Made by a program: the position numbers and the translations under genes. Below the pieces are notes generated by a model, which worked only from the letters and a program-made list of their open reading frames with translations, did no database searches and was not told the origin of the DNA. Source: Folioceros fuciformis (lineage: Eukaryota > Anthocerotophyta > Anthocerotopsida > Anthocerotales). From it: a DNA stretch of 64,000 nt. The DNA lies in assembly GCA_049999805.1 (NCBI GenBank), contig JBNGIO010005900.1:1-64000 (forward strand), written 5' to 3'. Every line of letters begins with the position of its first letter. Positions within the stretch are counted from its first letter, which is position 1. Below are positions 46,236-55,531 of the stretch, in pieces.

Positions 46236-46760
46236 GGTTTAGGTTTAGCAATGGTATATTGGATGAAAATGGTATACCAACATGGTGGAGGAAGCAAGTA
46301 AGGTTTAGGGTTTAGCTGTAGGGCAAAGCGGAATGAGTTTGGTGTTTAGTAAAATGGCATAGCAGAATGAGATTAGGATTTAGTGGCATCGCAGAGCAAC
46401 AAGGGTTTATAGTTTACAAGCATGGCAGCAGTAGAATGGATTTAGGGCATGGCAGGGGAGAATGGATGTAGGGTTTAGAGGCATTGTAGAGAAAAATAGG
46501 TTTAGGATTTAGCAACATGATGGAGCAAAATAGGTTTAGGGTTTAGCCACATGGCAGAGTGGAGTGGGTTTAGGATGTAGCGACATAGTGGAGAAAAATG
46601 GCTTAGGGTTTTATCAACATTATGGGGCAAAAATGGGTTTAGGGTTTTGTGACAGGGCAGAGTTTAGGGTTTAGGGTTAGGTTACACGATGGGGAAAAGT
46701 GGGTTTAGCGTTTTATAAACATTGTGGAGCAAAATGGGTCTAAGGTTGAGCGGCTTAGAG
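46236..46760 (+). repeat. Interstitial telomere-like minisatellite (GGTTTAGGGTTTAG with spacer)
   Basis: About ten irregular units, each with one or two plant telomere heptamers (TTTAGGG and variants) followed by a spacer such as CACATGGCAGAGTGGAGTGG or ACATGGTGGAGCAAAATG. The longest pure run is near 46665-46680 (GTTTAGGGTTTAGGGTTAGG). Confidence 0.85.
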
Positions 46761-47289
46761 TGGAGCATATGGAGGGCATTGTACGGTTATGGGTTACAAT
46801 GAGGAGTACAATTGTTTGGTTTTGATTATTTTACAAGACTTTCTACATGCCTCTATCACATGGCGCATGACACTTAGCCTTTATCTGTCAAGGACACCCC
46901 TTGCCTAGTGTGTTCTCAACTTTGCTCTAGGGTCAAGGGGGTGAAGTGCCGTATTGGTCACAAGCATATGGACTTCGATAGGACCACTTGGGTGGCACAA
47001 GTGCGACTTGCTTCTTCCTCCGAACCACCTACCAATCCTCTTATAACAGATTCTCTGGGGCCATCCCTGGGAGGCTTGGTTGTGGCTTCAAGGGCAATCT
47101 GATTACTTGTTGGCTCTTTTCCATGCTCGTTTTCCATGTCCTCGCCTCTTCCGACGTCTCCCTAGTCGCCTACATGATGATATTCGCCTTGCTTAACATC
47201 TTCCCTTGGATCGCCTTGCTCGGGACCCAAGGGATGAGGGTGCTTGGATTTTGTTCCTTTTCCTGCCAAGATGGTGCCTTCGGCGCTCT

Positions 47290-48310
47290 AGGGGTGGTCT
47301 GTCAGGTCATACGGAGGTGGCCTCTCGACTTTGCCGTTTTCGATCCAGAGATTAGCAAGCTCTTCAGGAGGAGGATCTACTAGCAGCAAAATCTCGATTG
47401 GAGTTAGCTAAGGTTGACAAGGTATGCCATGACCCATTTAAAGCGCGTCTCAAGCGGTGTCTCATGTTGGGCAGGGATGGTGAATATGCTCGGGCTGCTA
47501 GAGCATTGCACCCAGAGCCGGCTGCATCCGCAACTAAGGACGCCATTGCTGCACTTCGTGCCCTTCATCCAGAACCTCATGACACTATACTGCAAGATCT
47601 TCTTGACCACGCAGTTGAGGAGCCTTTTTGCTTGGATAGGGTTGTTTTTGGGCATGTACTCTCTTCTGCACCGTGATAGTTTATGACCATTTTCAAGATT
47701 GTTTTTCTCCTGAGGATCCCTCAAGTGGTTTTTCGGGGCTTTATACACTAGCAACTGCTGTGGCTAGGGGTGAAGGTTGCAATCGAATCTCTCAAGTTTT
47801 GGCGGCTAGTAGGCTACTTGCATTGGAAAAGCCCACCTCAGGAGTGAGCCCCATTGATGTGGGGGAGGTATTTTTGCGCCTTATCGGCCGAAGTATCGCA
47901 ATTCAACTTCGGGAGTACTTCCAAGCGCATCTTGCACCCCACCAATTTGGGATTGTTACCCCAGGTGGGTGTGAATCTGCCACTCTCGGCATCCAGGCGG
48001 GCCCTAAGTTACATCCTCACTAGGTAGCTTTGCAGGTTGATATTGAGAATGCTTTTAACACCGTCTCTAGGGTCGCCATCTTCTCGGAGCTCAAGAGTGC
48101 ATGAGGTCAATTGGCAAGTCTTATCCCTTTTGTTTGGTTCTTCTTTGGCNNNNNNNNNNNNNNNNNNNNNNNNNNNNNNNNNNNNNNNNNNNNNNNNNNN
48201 NNNNNNNNNNNNNNNNNNNNNNNNNNNNNNNNNNNNNNNNNNNNNNNNNTTCTATGGCTCGACATCCAAGCTCTACTACCAACACGACCCAACTATTGAG
48301 GGGGCCTGAG
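47290..48310 (+). mobile_element. Decayed non-LTR retrotransposon reverse transcriptase fragment
   Basis: Pieces in shifting frames read ELAKVDKVCHDPFKARLKR, RALHPEPAASATKDAIAAL, VSPIDVGEVFLRLIGRSIA, HLAPHQFGIVTPGGCESAT and LQVDIENAFNTVSRVAIFS. The last includes the first catalytic aspartate region of reverse transcriptase (QVDIENAFNTV). Internal stops (for example just before VALQVD and after ELKSA) and frame changes show it is dead. A gap of 100 N hides the region where the YxDD-type motif would lie. The upstream part (46.85-47.29 kb) may belong to the same element. Confidence 0.75.
48150..48249. other. Assembly gap (100 N)
   Basis: A 100-base run of N within the reverse transcriptase fragment; the size is probably a placeholder. 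Confidence 1.
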
Positions 48311-48639
48311 TTTTCGATTCAGCAACAAGCACAAGGCAAGGGGATCTGCTGGGGGGTGCTCTTTTTGCTCTTATATAAAATACCATTTTACATTGGATAA
48401 GTCAAAATGTCTACAATCTCTGCACTATCTTTAATTTTTTTTCATAAATTATTATTATTATAAAAATTAAAATAATATTTATAGAATTAGATTGTAGTGA
48501 TAGAGAGAGTATGTCTATATTTATAAATATATATAATATTTATAGAAAAAAATTAATATTACTCCTTAATTAAGGTGTACTCAAACCCTGGTTAGGTAGA
48601 ACATTTGTAGAGATATAACATTTAGGGAAATCACACTCA

Positions 48640-49010
48640 ATGTTGGACAAGAACCGAACTTACTTGGAGTGCGCAGTTACTTCCATAGACATACTTCAAC
48701 AACAACTTGAGTTACCTGTTTCCAATGTGCAGTTACTTCCATAGACGTACTCCAACAACAACCTAAGTTACGTTGCAGAGGTATTCTATAACAACAGCCC
48801 AAGTTACCTTGCAAAGGCCTACTACAGCAGCAGCCTAAGTTACCTTGCATAGGCATACGACAACAAGAGCTTGTGCATCAAATCAGGAGCACTTGCCCTA
48901 AGGTAGGCGTACTACAACAAGACCCTGTGCATCAAGTCAGGTGGGCGTACCACAACAAGAGCCTGTACATCAAATCAATGTCACTTGCCCTAAAGAATCA
49001 GTTCGGGCAG
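48640..49010 (+). repeat. CAACAACA(A)CCTAAGTTACCTTGC minisatellite
   Basis: Tandem units of about 46-55 bp: CATAGACGTACTCCAACAAC, CTAAGTTACCTTGCAAAGG, then GTACTACAACAAGACCCTGTG and CATCAAATCAGG variants to the right. Two related sub-families follow each other. Confidence 0.75.
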
Positions 49011-49227
49011 CCAGATTGCCGCTTGGCGAGATCACGATGCTTTCACCCTTTCTAGGTGCATCCTCGGACTAAGGTACGAGAGAAGCCACAAAATTTACGT
49101 ACCCCGTCACACCGATGGGAGAGCAAAATAGAGACACTCGACCAGTGGATGATATGAAACATGGAGCACGACAAGGTGAACCTATGAACCTCTACACCTC
49201 TAACACACGTTTTCACCTCTAACAAAA

Positions 49228-50943
49228 TTATTCACCTCGTGGTGGGGCTAGAATTCTGGCCAGGGTGCCTTGGGCAAAAGAAATGGAGTCTATGGCGGTC
49301 TTGGCGAACCAGCTAAGTCCGACTTTCAACTTGTGCTCATTGGTCGGAAGCCGATACAAGTAGGCCAGTTTCCTAGCTGAATGGCCAATTACGCCATCAA
49401 GCGTCAGACCATTTGGAAAGCTCGGTGTCACTGCTGCATCATACTTGCCGAGGGTCATCATCTCGCCTAGATGTGTGTATTTGAACGCACGGAGTGGTCT
49501 GTCGTTGATTGCGGCCCACAGATTCCACCCCGCGTATTCAGCTTGTTGGAAGGCCACCTGGGCAGTTGTAGGCAGCAGGTTTCCCGAGCTGTCCTTGGCA
49601 CCGGCTGAGTCTCCGATGGCAAAGACCCGAGGATGACCCTTCACCCTCAATGTACTGTCCGTGTCCGCTTGACCTCGGCCATTCACAGGAAAAGAAGGCC
49701 GGGTTTCGACGTCTCCAGGTGGAACAAGAGCTTTGGTGCCCACCGTCCAGAGAACCAGATCAGCATGTAGCTTCCGCTCCTCCCCCGGGCCCTCCTCCTT
49801 GGTGCTTTTTAGGTTAAGCACAACGGATCCTGGACTAGATTTTGTGCCGTTATGTGCTGCACTACTGCTGATACTGGTCACAGAGTAACCGAGAACGAGC
49901 TCCACATTCCTCGAAGACAGAATCTTCAAAGCTGCTTCTCGATTTCCAGCAGGTGCTGAAGGGCAGACGGTCAGGCCATTGTCTACCACCTGAACCCTTC
50001 CTCGGGGCCCCAGACGCTGGGCCACAGTAGCTGCTAGCTCCACTCCCGTGTAACCAGACCCCACGACCACAACACTGATGGGTAGTTTACCGACTCCAAA
50101 TCTCTCCCTTTCAAGTACCAGGAGCCGCTCATCCACCTTAAGAGCATCCTCCAGAGTGGAAAATGGCACTGCATGCTCCCGGGCTCCCGGAACAAAGCTC
50201 ATCTTCGTCTCAGCCCCCAGTGCAAGCAGCAACCAGTCATACTCAATCTGCGTTCCACTCTCCAGGACCACAGTACCTCCAATACCTCTCAGCGCGCGCT
50301 GACCCATAGCAGCGTCACAGGGTGTCACATTCTTCACCGTGTCCTGCACAAATTGAATGCTCGTTCCAGCCAACAGTTCCGAAAACCTTGGGGCAATCTC
50401 CCACTGATCCACTTCCTTCGACAAGAGCTCGTACAGCAAGGGCTTGAAAACGAACCTGTCCGACTGGTCAACAAGCAGCACCTGCGGCCGCTTGTTCGAA
50501 GGCCAAACCAGAGACTCCAGTTGCAGTGCCGTGTACAGGCCTCCAAAACCCCCACCCAGAATGCAGATTCGCGGTCTCTTGGAGTCTGTCCACCTGTAGC
50601 TAGATTGTGTACCCTCGTCAGCTCCAAAACGTGCGCCATTGGACCCTTGATCAATGTCCAATGCAGATGAGGAAACAGAGGCCCGCGGCCTCCCAAAAGC
50701 GTCCACAACCACTTTCTGCCTGCTCCAGAGGCTCTGATACTCGGGTAATTTCCACCACCCTGTCGAGGCACAGCATGCGCTCATGGACCATGTCCCCGTT
50801 ATCACCCTTTCTTTGGAAGCACAAAACCCTGTCCACTCCCGAGACAAGCTCCCGCCAGAGGCAGTCGGGAAGGGACTGGGGCGCAGACTTGCGCGAATGC
50901 TGGGAGCCATCGCGCAGGCCGGTGCCGCCATGTTGCAACTCAT
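49228..50943 (-). CDS. NDC1: Type II NAD(P)H dehydrogenase, plastid NDC1 type
   Basis: An intronless frame of about 571 residues from the ATG at 50943 (an upstream in-frame TTG is not needed). A serine-rich N-terminus resembles a transit peptide. The FAD site reads RICILGGGFGGLYTALQLE, the NAD(P)H site ISVVVVGSGYTGVELAAT, and the second FAD site HPRVFAIGDSAGAKDSSG. The C-terminal region (FKYTHLGEMMTLGKYDAA, GHSARKLAYLYRLPTNEHK) matches NDC1. In angiosperms NDC1 reduces plastoquinone and is needed for phylloquinone maturation and the plastoglobule prenylquinone pool. The lack of any intron in a locus where nearly every conserved gene is split, together with its place beside a broken sacsin-like copy, is suggestive of a retrogene. 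Confidence 0.9.
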   Translation of the reverse strand: MSCNMAAPACAMAPSIRASLRPSPFPTASGGSLSREWTGFCASKERVITGTWSMSACCASTGWWKLPEYQSLWSRQKVVVDAFGRPRASVSSSALDIDQGSNGARFGADEGTQSSYRWTDSKRPRICILGGGFGGLYTALQLESLVWPSNKRPQVLLVDQSDRFVFKPLLYELLSKEVDQWEIAPRFSELLAGTSIQFVQDTVKNVTPCDAAMGQRALRGIGGTVVLESGTQIEYDWLLLALGAETKMSFVPGAREHAVPFSTLEDALKVDERLLVLERERFGVGKLPISVVVVGSGYTGVELAATVAQRLGPRGRVQVVDNGLTVCPSAPAGNREAALKILSSRNVELVLGYSVTSISSSAAHNGTKSSPGSVVLNLKSTKEEGPGEERKLHADLVLWTVGTKALVPPGDVETRPSFPVNGRGQADTDSTLRVKGHPRVFAIGDSAGAKDSSGNLLPTTAQVAFQQAEYAGWNLWAAINDRPLRAFKYTHLGEMMTLGKYDAAVTPSFPNGLTLDGVIGHSARKLAYLYRLPTNEHKLKVGLSWFAKTAIDSISFAQGTLARILAPPRGE

Positions 50944-51889
50944 CACCCACTCCCGCAAAACCTAAAACCTCATTCAGCTGCATGGAGATAATTTCCCCAA
51001 CAATCCCTCATTGCAACGAGTCAGGAAATGTCAACTGGAGAGACAGGCAGTGCCCCCTCACATCCCACGCAGCAAGTAGCTGCGATCCTAACGTGGCGGA
51101 CCGACCACGATGCCAGTCCCAACTCATCTCAAGCTGCGCTATACTTCTATTGTAGGAATTGGAATGGCATCGTTCTAGGAGTAGCAAGAGGTTCTAAACG
51201 CACACCAAATGCAAGGCTCACATGCCTCGTTGCTGGCCACACAAAATTGCCTGATTTTATACAAAAAAAAAGTGCCCTCCCTCAATGAACACCTCTCCAC
51301 TGGTCTGTGCGCAGAAGGACGTACCAGATGTCCCGAGGCGCTGTCGTTGTTGATGCAGCTTCCTGACCTCATCTACGAAATGGGTGGACAGTGTGCATCT
51401 CTCACCACCAGCTCCCGCCGTTAGGTCTAGGCTCGTACGATGACTCGTGGTGACTTACAAAGGTGTGCTGTTGGAGCCTATGTGGCAGAACGAGCTTCTC
51501 AGCATTTCCGGAACAACTTTTTGTCTCCATCAGACAGCCAAATGTCCGTGGTGGTCAGTGACCTTAGGTTCCCACCCCAGATTTTGGAGGGAACTTCATC
51601 CTCTATTCCCCAATCAGAGATGCATGGACCGTGGTGCATGAGCAGCCTTGCTCCACGGCGAGAATCCGATGGTGGTCGAAACAGCACTTGCATGTCTAGG
51701 GGTGGCTACCCGGCGCGATGATTACATACGCGATGCTGTGGTAGATCACCCTCTGCGGCTCGCGGAACCCTCAATATGCTCTGCTAGGTCGACTGATGTG
51801 GCAGCAGGGAGCCGTCTGTATGAATCTTGGCAACATCCAGGTGGAGGTCGACGGAGGAAGAGCTCTCTGACAAGCTTTCTCGGTTTTCT
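50944..51889. other. Promoter of NDC1 and left flank of the sacsin-like pseudogene
   Basis: No intact gene. The right half (from about 51.44 kb) may be an unrecognisable continuation of the sacsin-like pseudogene, but I could not align it with confidence. Confidence 0.4.
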
Positions 51890-53497
51890 CGGTGGCAGCT
51901 GAAGGAGGCGAGCCGTCCTGGGTGCACGTGACGCAATGTGTGACCAAGGATGAGCATGGCATGTTCATGGATAGGTTACATGCTCTCAACGTGCGCTGTA
52001 AGATAAACAGCTCCAGACTTCCTCCGCCGATTGTCTTGGGGTGGCTTCAGTACCGAGAGTGGAAGACTATTGTGAGCTCTGGATTGATCACTGCGAGAAA
52101 TCAAGGTATGCAAGCCAGCGGAGGATGGAGTGAGTGTGGAGACAAGTCTCTCAGCGATGGATTGCTTGTGACGAGGCATGGAGCGTTTCTGGCGATGCAG
52201 AGTCAAGCGACTTTACCAAACGAGCCAATGCTGCGTTTGTGTTTGCTGGAGGAATCCCAGAGGAAGCATTGGAGTTGACATCTGCAGGAGCCACGTTCAT
52301 CCCAGACAGGTCGGAGACGGTGCACGCTTTCGCTTCCAGTGTCACCACTATGGAAGACAGACCTAAGCTTTTGGGGATCGTTCCAAAAGCAAATGATATA
52401 GCATTCCAAAAAGGAAAGAGAGTTTCTGGCCTCCTTTAGCACAATAACCACCAACAGGCTGTCCTTTCTGGAGAACAAACGAGACTACCCCCCCTCCCCG
52501 GAGGAGACATCTACGAGAAGGCGACAAAATCGCCCATGGACTGTGACCTGAAGAGCCGGCGCGCACGGCCCTGCATTACAGTTTTCTTTTCTTATCACTG
52601 TTCAGTGCGTCAGACACATTTAGAGCATGCACCGCAGCCATTCATGTTTCAAGCAAACTCCCTACCCAGTGCGGGCTTCAACACCGCGCGTCACTAGCAC
52701 TTTGGTCACTAAGTTGCCTCTGCCAAACGCGCGTGGTTGGGATGGTCGATCGGTCACCCACGTTCCCCATCCAGAGGAGACCAGCCCCTTGAGTTACGGG
52801 TAGAGGAACTCCGGCCCCTGCAGAAAGCGGGATAGTGACCGTCGACTTCGATATAATTGTGCCATTGTTGAGCAGGGCCTTGGAGGCAGGGAGGGATGGA
52901 TCGACATACAGGAAGCTGCGTCTGAGCTTGTAGGTCTCTAGTTCCCTCTTAGTTAGACTACAGTTTTGTAGGAAGCCATTTGGTACGAAGGGACGCGAGG
53001 AAGGAATCCACTTGTCGTCGTTGTCTTCTGAGGAGTGATGGACAATTTGCTGCTGTGGGGTGTAGTGAGGCACGTCGCCAACCTCGAAGGTGGCCTTTTT
53101 TTCATGCTTCAAGGATTTCAGGCGCTTGTCAAATATCTGCCTCCCTGGAAGATTTCCTTCTGTGTCCTAATCGTAGGCCTCCTGCCTCCAAGGATAACCC
53201 TAAACCAGGGGCACGTATCAGGCATGGCGGTGCCCACACAAGATGAAAATCACGAGTTGCTGGTTGTGGAGATTGTGCTCCTGCAAAACATGATGTGATC
53301 CTTGACCAATGACTGTTGCAGTTGATGATAGCACTACAAATCGCAGTGCGAACCAGCGATTGCAACGATGTCCTCTGCTGCCGTTTCATAGTGGCAAGTT
53401 TTGTGACGAGGCTGTAGACCACTGGCTAAGGTACCAGGACATCATGATCCTCGAGGAGGATGAAACTTTTCTCGCGGGTCTCGCTGATCCTGTGTAG
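51890..53497 (+). pseudogene. Decayed middle and C-terminal part of a second sacsin-like gene
   Basis: Near 52207-52400 one frame reads ANAAFVFAGGIPEEALELT, FIPDRSETVHAFASS and RPKLLGIVPK, which lines up with VPFVYAGKIAGPYLDLAPE, FLPDSLELVHAFSKG and RPKVVWIPR in the gene at 26854-30928. Near 53384-53497 the frame reads FHSGKFCDEAVDHWLRYQD and MILEEDETFLAGL, matching the C-terminus YHSGKFQQDAVDYWLRHKN and IFQEDEAFLLEI, with a stop in the same place. Between these the reading frames are broken and the spacing is longer than in the better copy, so some insertion or rearrangement occurred. Its N-terminal exon is probably the fragment at 43851-43989, same strand and in order. Confidence 0.75.
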
Positions 53498-53750
53498 AGT
53501 AGAAGGCAATCAGATACGAGTAGAAGGCAAGCATCCTCTTGACCCTCACGTAGCCCATTCCTTCCATGTAACACAGAGACAGTGGACCTCAGAAGACAGC
53601 CTTGGGCAGCTTCAGGTCAGAGACTGCAGAGCAGCCTAAGTGACAACACAGTGGCTCGTACAGATACAGATGTTCCACTGCAGACAGCCACTTCTGAAGT
53701 GTCTTGCAAAGGAACAGAGTTTTGCGAAGGAGAACGGAGTGGAATAATCT

Positions 53751-55397
53751 TCAGTACTCGGTTTCCATGAGCCCATCAATAAGTCCAAACTCCATCGCCT
53801 GCCATCACGGGATCACTTACATGAGCCACAAGCAACAAATGCGAGATGCGCACTTTCTGTTGCCGACAAGGACAAAATTGCATCTTATATGGCCAGTCAG
53901 GCAAACCTCTGCTGCTGAAAAAAAGCGGTCACGGTCAGTGAACTTCTGTACTCTCTCAAGAGGCTGTCCAGTGAAGGCAGAATACATCTTGTCTATCTTC
54001 TGCAGAAGACAAGGAGGGGGTGAGAAATGAGAATGACAGGCAACTATCCAACTCCACTGGCAACAGATATACGCCAAGGAACACGTACGTCACGTGATGC
54101 CATCACTTCATTAACCTGCCGGCGCACATCATCCAGTGTCCCCTGCGTACAGCAATACAAGGCAAATCCAGCTGAGCTCGGGCTAAGGCAGATCATCCCC
54201 AGGACCATGGGTTCAACAAATTCCTCCCAAAACACTGTACACTGCTTCAACTGTCAACTGAATGCAAAGCTGCTCCTAGCGCCAGAAGAAAGGGGAAAGC
54301 GGCAAGGAGGTACCCCACATCCGCCTTGAGGTTGATGGATCATTATTCGGGCATTGGGCATGGCAAAGCGTTTGCCCTTTTGGCCTCCTGCAAGAAGCAG
54401 TGCACCTTGACTGGCAGCAACTCCAAAACAGACTGTGCTCACGTCGGGCTTGATCTGCACAGCACAGACCACATTAGACTAGCCGTCATCCTACCAGACT
54501 CTATTACACAACTTCCAAACAAGTAAGCATTAGTCTTGTCTCTGTTGTCTTACCCAGGACATGGTGTCGTAGATAGCCAACACCGAGTACGTGCTCCCCC
54601 CGGGACAGTTAATGTACATCTGTGACAGCCACACGCACACCGGATGAGAGCAGCATCATGGATATTAAACCAGCAACGGGAAGCTAGCACATAGAAAACA
54701 CAGAATCATCCAGAACATGAAAAACACCCACTTTGATATCCTCTTCCTCATCAATGGCCGCCAGGGTCAGCAGCTGAGTGATGACCTTCTGAGCAACCTG
54801 TGAATTCACAGCCGAGCCCAGAAAAATAATTCGATTGCGGAACAACAAGGTGGACAAGTCAGTGGGCCCCGTGCCCGTGAGCACGGCAGGCATGATAGGA
54901 GGAGCTTTCTGCTTGGCTGCCCTGATATCATTCATGCTGCTACCGCACAGACAAGGGAAACAGGCAACAGCCTCCTCGTCAGATCCAAATCCAATGCCCA
55001 AACATCCCCAGTACGACAGAACGACAATACCCACCCACCTCGCGCTGCCTATGCCAAGCGACGGCCTTGAATCTGCGACGCAAAGCCGTTCTCTCCTCGA
55101 CATCCCCCGTGCAGCCACACCCGGCCTCGCGACTGCAAGCGCCGNNNNNNNNNNNNNNNNNNNNNNNNNNNNNNNNNNNNNNNNNNNNNNNNNNNNNNNN
55201 NNNNNNNNNNNNNNNNNNNNNNNNNNNNNNNNNNNNNNNNNNNNCGACATCCCCCGTGCAGCCACACCCGGCCTCGCGACTGCAAGCGCCGTCTGCCCTG
55301 CTTGCCCCACCCCATTCCTGAAGCTGCAGAGCTCCGGAGCCCGCACCTGCTCTCGTACGACAGCCACCGCCGCGGGCAGCGCGGGAACACAAGCCAT
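53751..55397 (-). CDS. CLPP6: Plastid ClpP-type protease subunit, ClpP6-like
   Basis: Seven or so exons. The N-terminus ([17 protein letters not shown]) is transit-peptide-like. The mature part reads [70 protein letters not shown] (active-site Ser), [10 protein letters not shown] (active-site His), [24 protein letters not shown] and [13 protein letters not shown] (Asp), ending [14 protein letters not shown]. The catalytic triad is intact, so it is a proteolytic ClpP rather than a ClpR subunit, and the end sequence fits ClpP6 of the plastid Clp core. The first exon contains an assembly gap flanked on both sides by the same 47-bp sequence, so the transit peptide is shown twice and its true length is unknown. 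It is head to head with ALKBH8. Confidence 0.85.
55145..55244. other. Assembly gap (100 N) with identical flanks
   Basis: The 47 bases on the left (55098-55144, CGACATCCCCCGTGCAGCC...) are repeated exactly on the right (55245-55291). This is the mark of two overlapping contigs joined by a placeholder rather than missing sequence. Confidence 0.95.
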
Positions 55398-55531
55398 CTC
55401 AATTGCCTCCTGTTGAAGACAACGCGCAATTTAGCACAAAAGTTTCCTTCTCTTATTTTTCTTTCGCTGAACCCTGAACAACTGCTTGCCGGATTTTGAC
55501 GACCTCCTCAGCATCAGCTGGATTTCCGGCT
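55398..55531. promoter_or_regulatory. Compact divergent promoter between ClpP6 and ALKBH8
   Basis: The two ATGs are about 134 bp apart on opposite strands, so a shared bidirectional promoter is implied. Confidence 0.5.

Noticed and set aside
52678-53112. A 144-residue minus-strand open frame (KWIPSSRPFVPNGFLQNC ...) inside the sacsin-like pseudogene
   Set aside because: Its composition looks protein-like, but no family is recognised, no upstream exon was found and it lies within a decayed plus-strand gene; it may be an inserted fragment. Kept out for lack of support.
53751-55397. Assignment of the Clp gene to the inactive ClpR group
   Set aside because: Ser (AASQG), His (MIHQP) and Asp (DRDRF) of the protease triad are all present and the C-terminus ends [10 protein letters not shown], which fits ClpP6 better.
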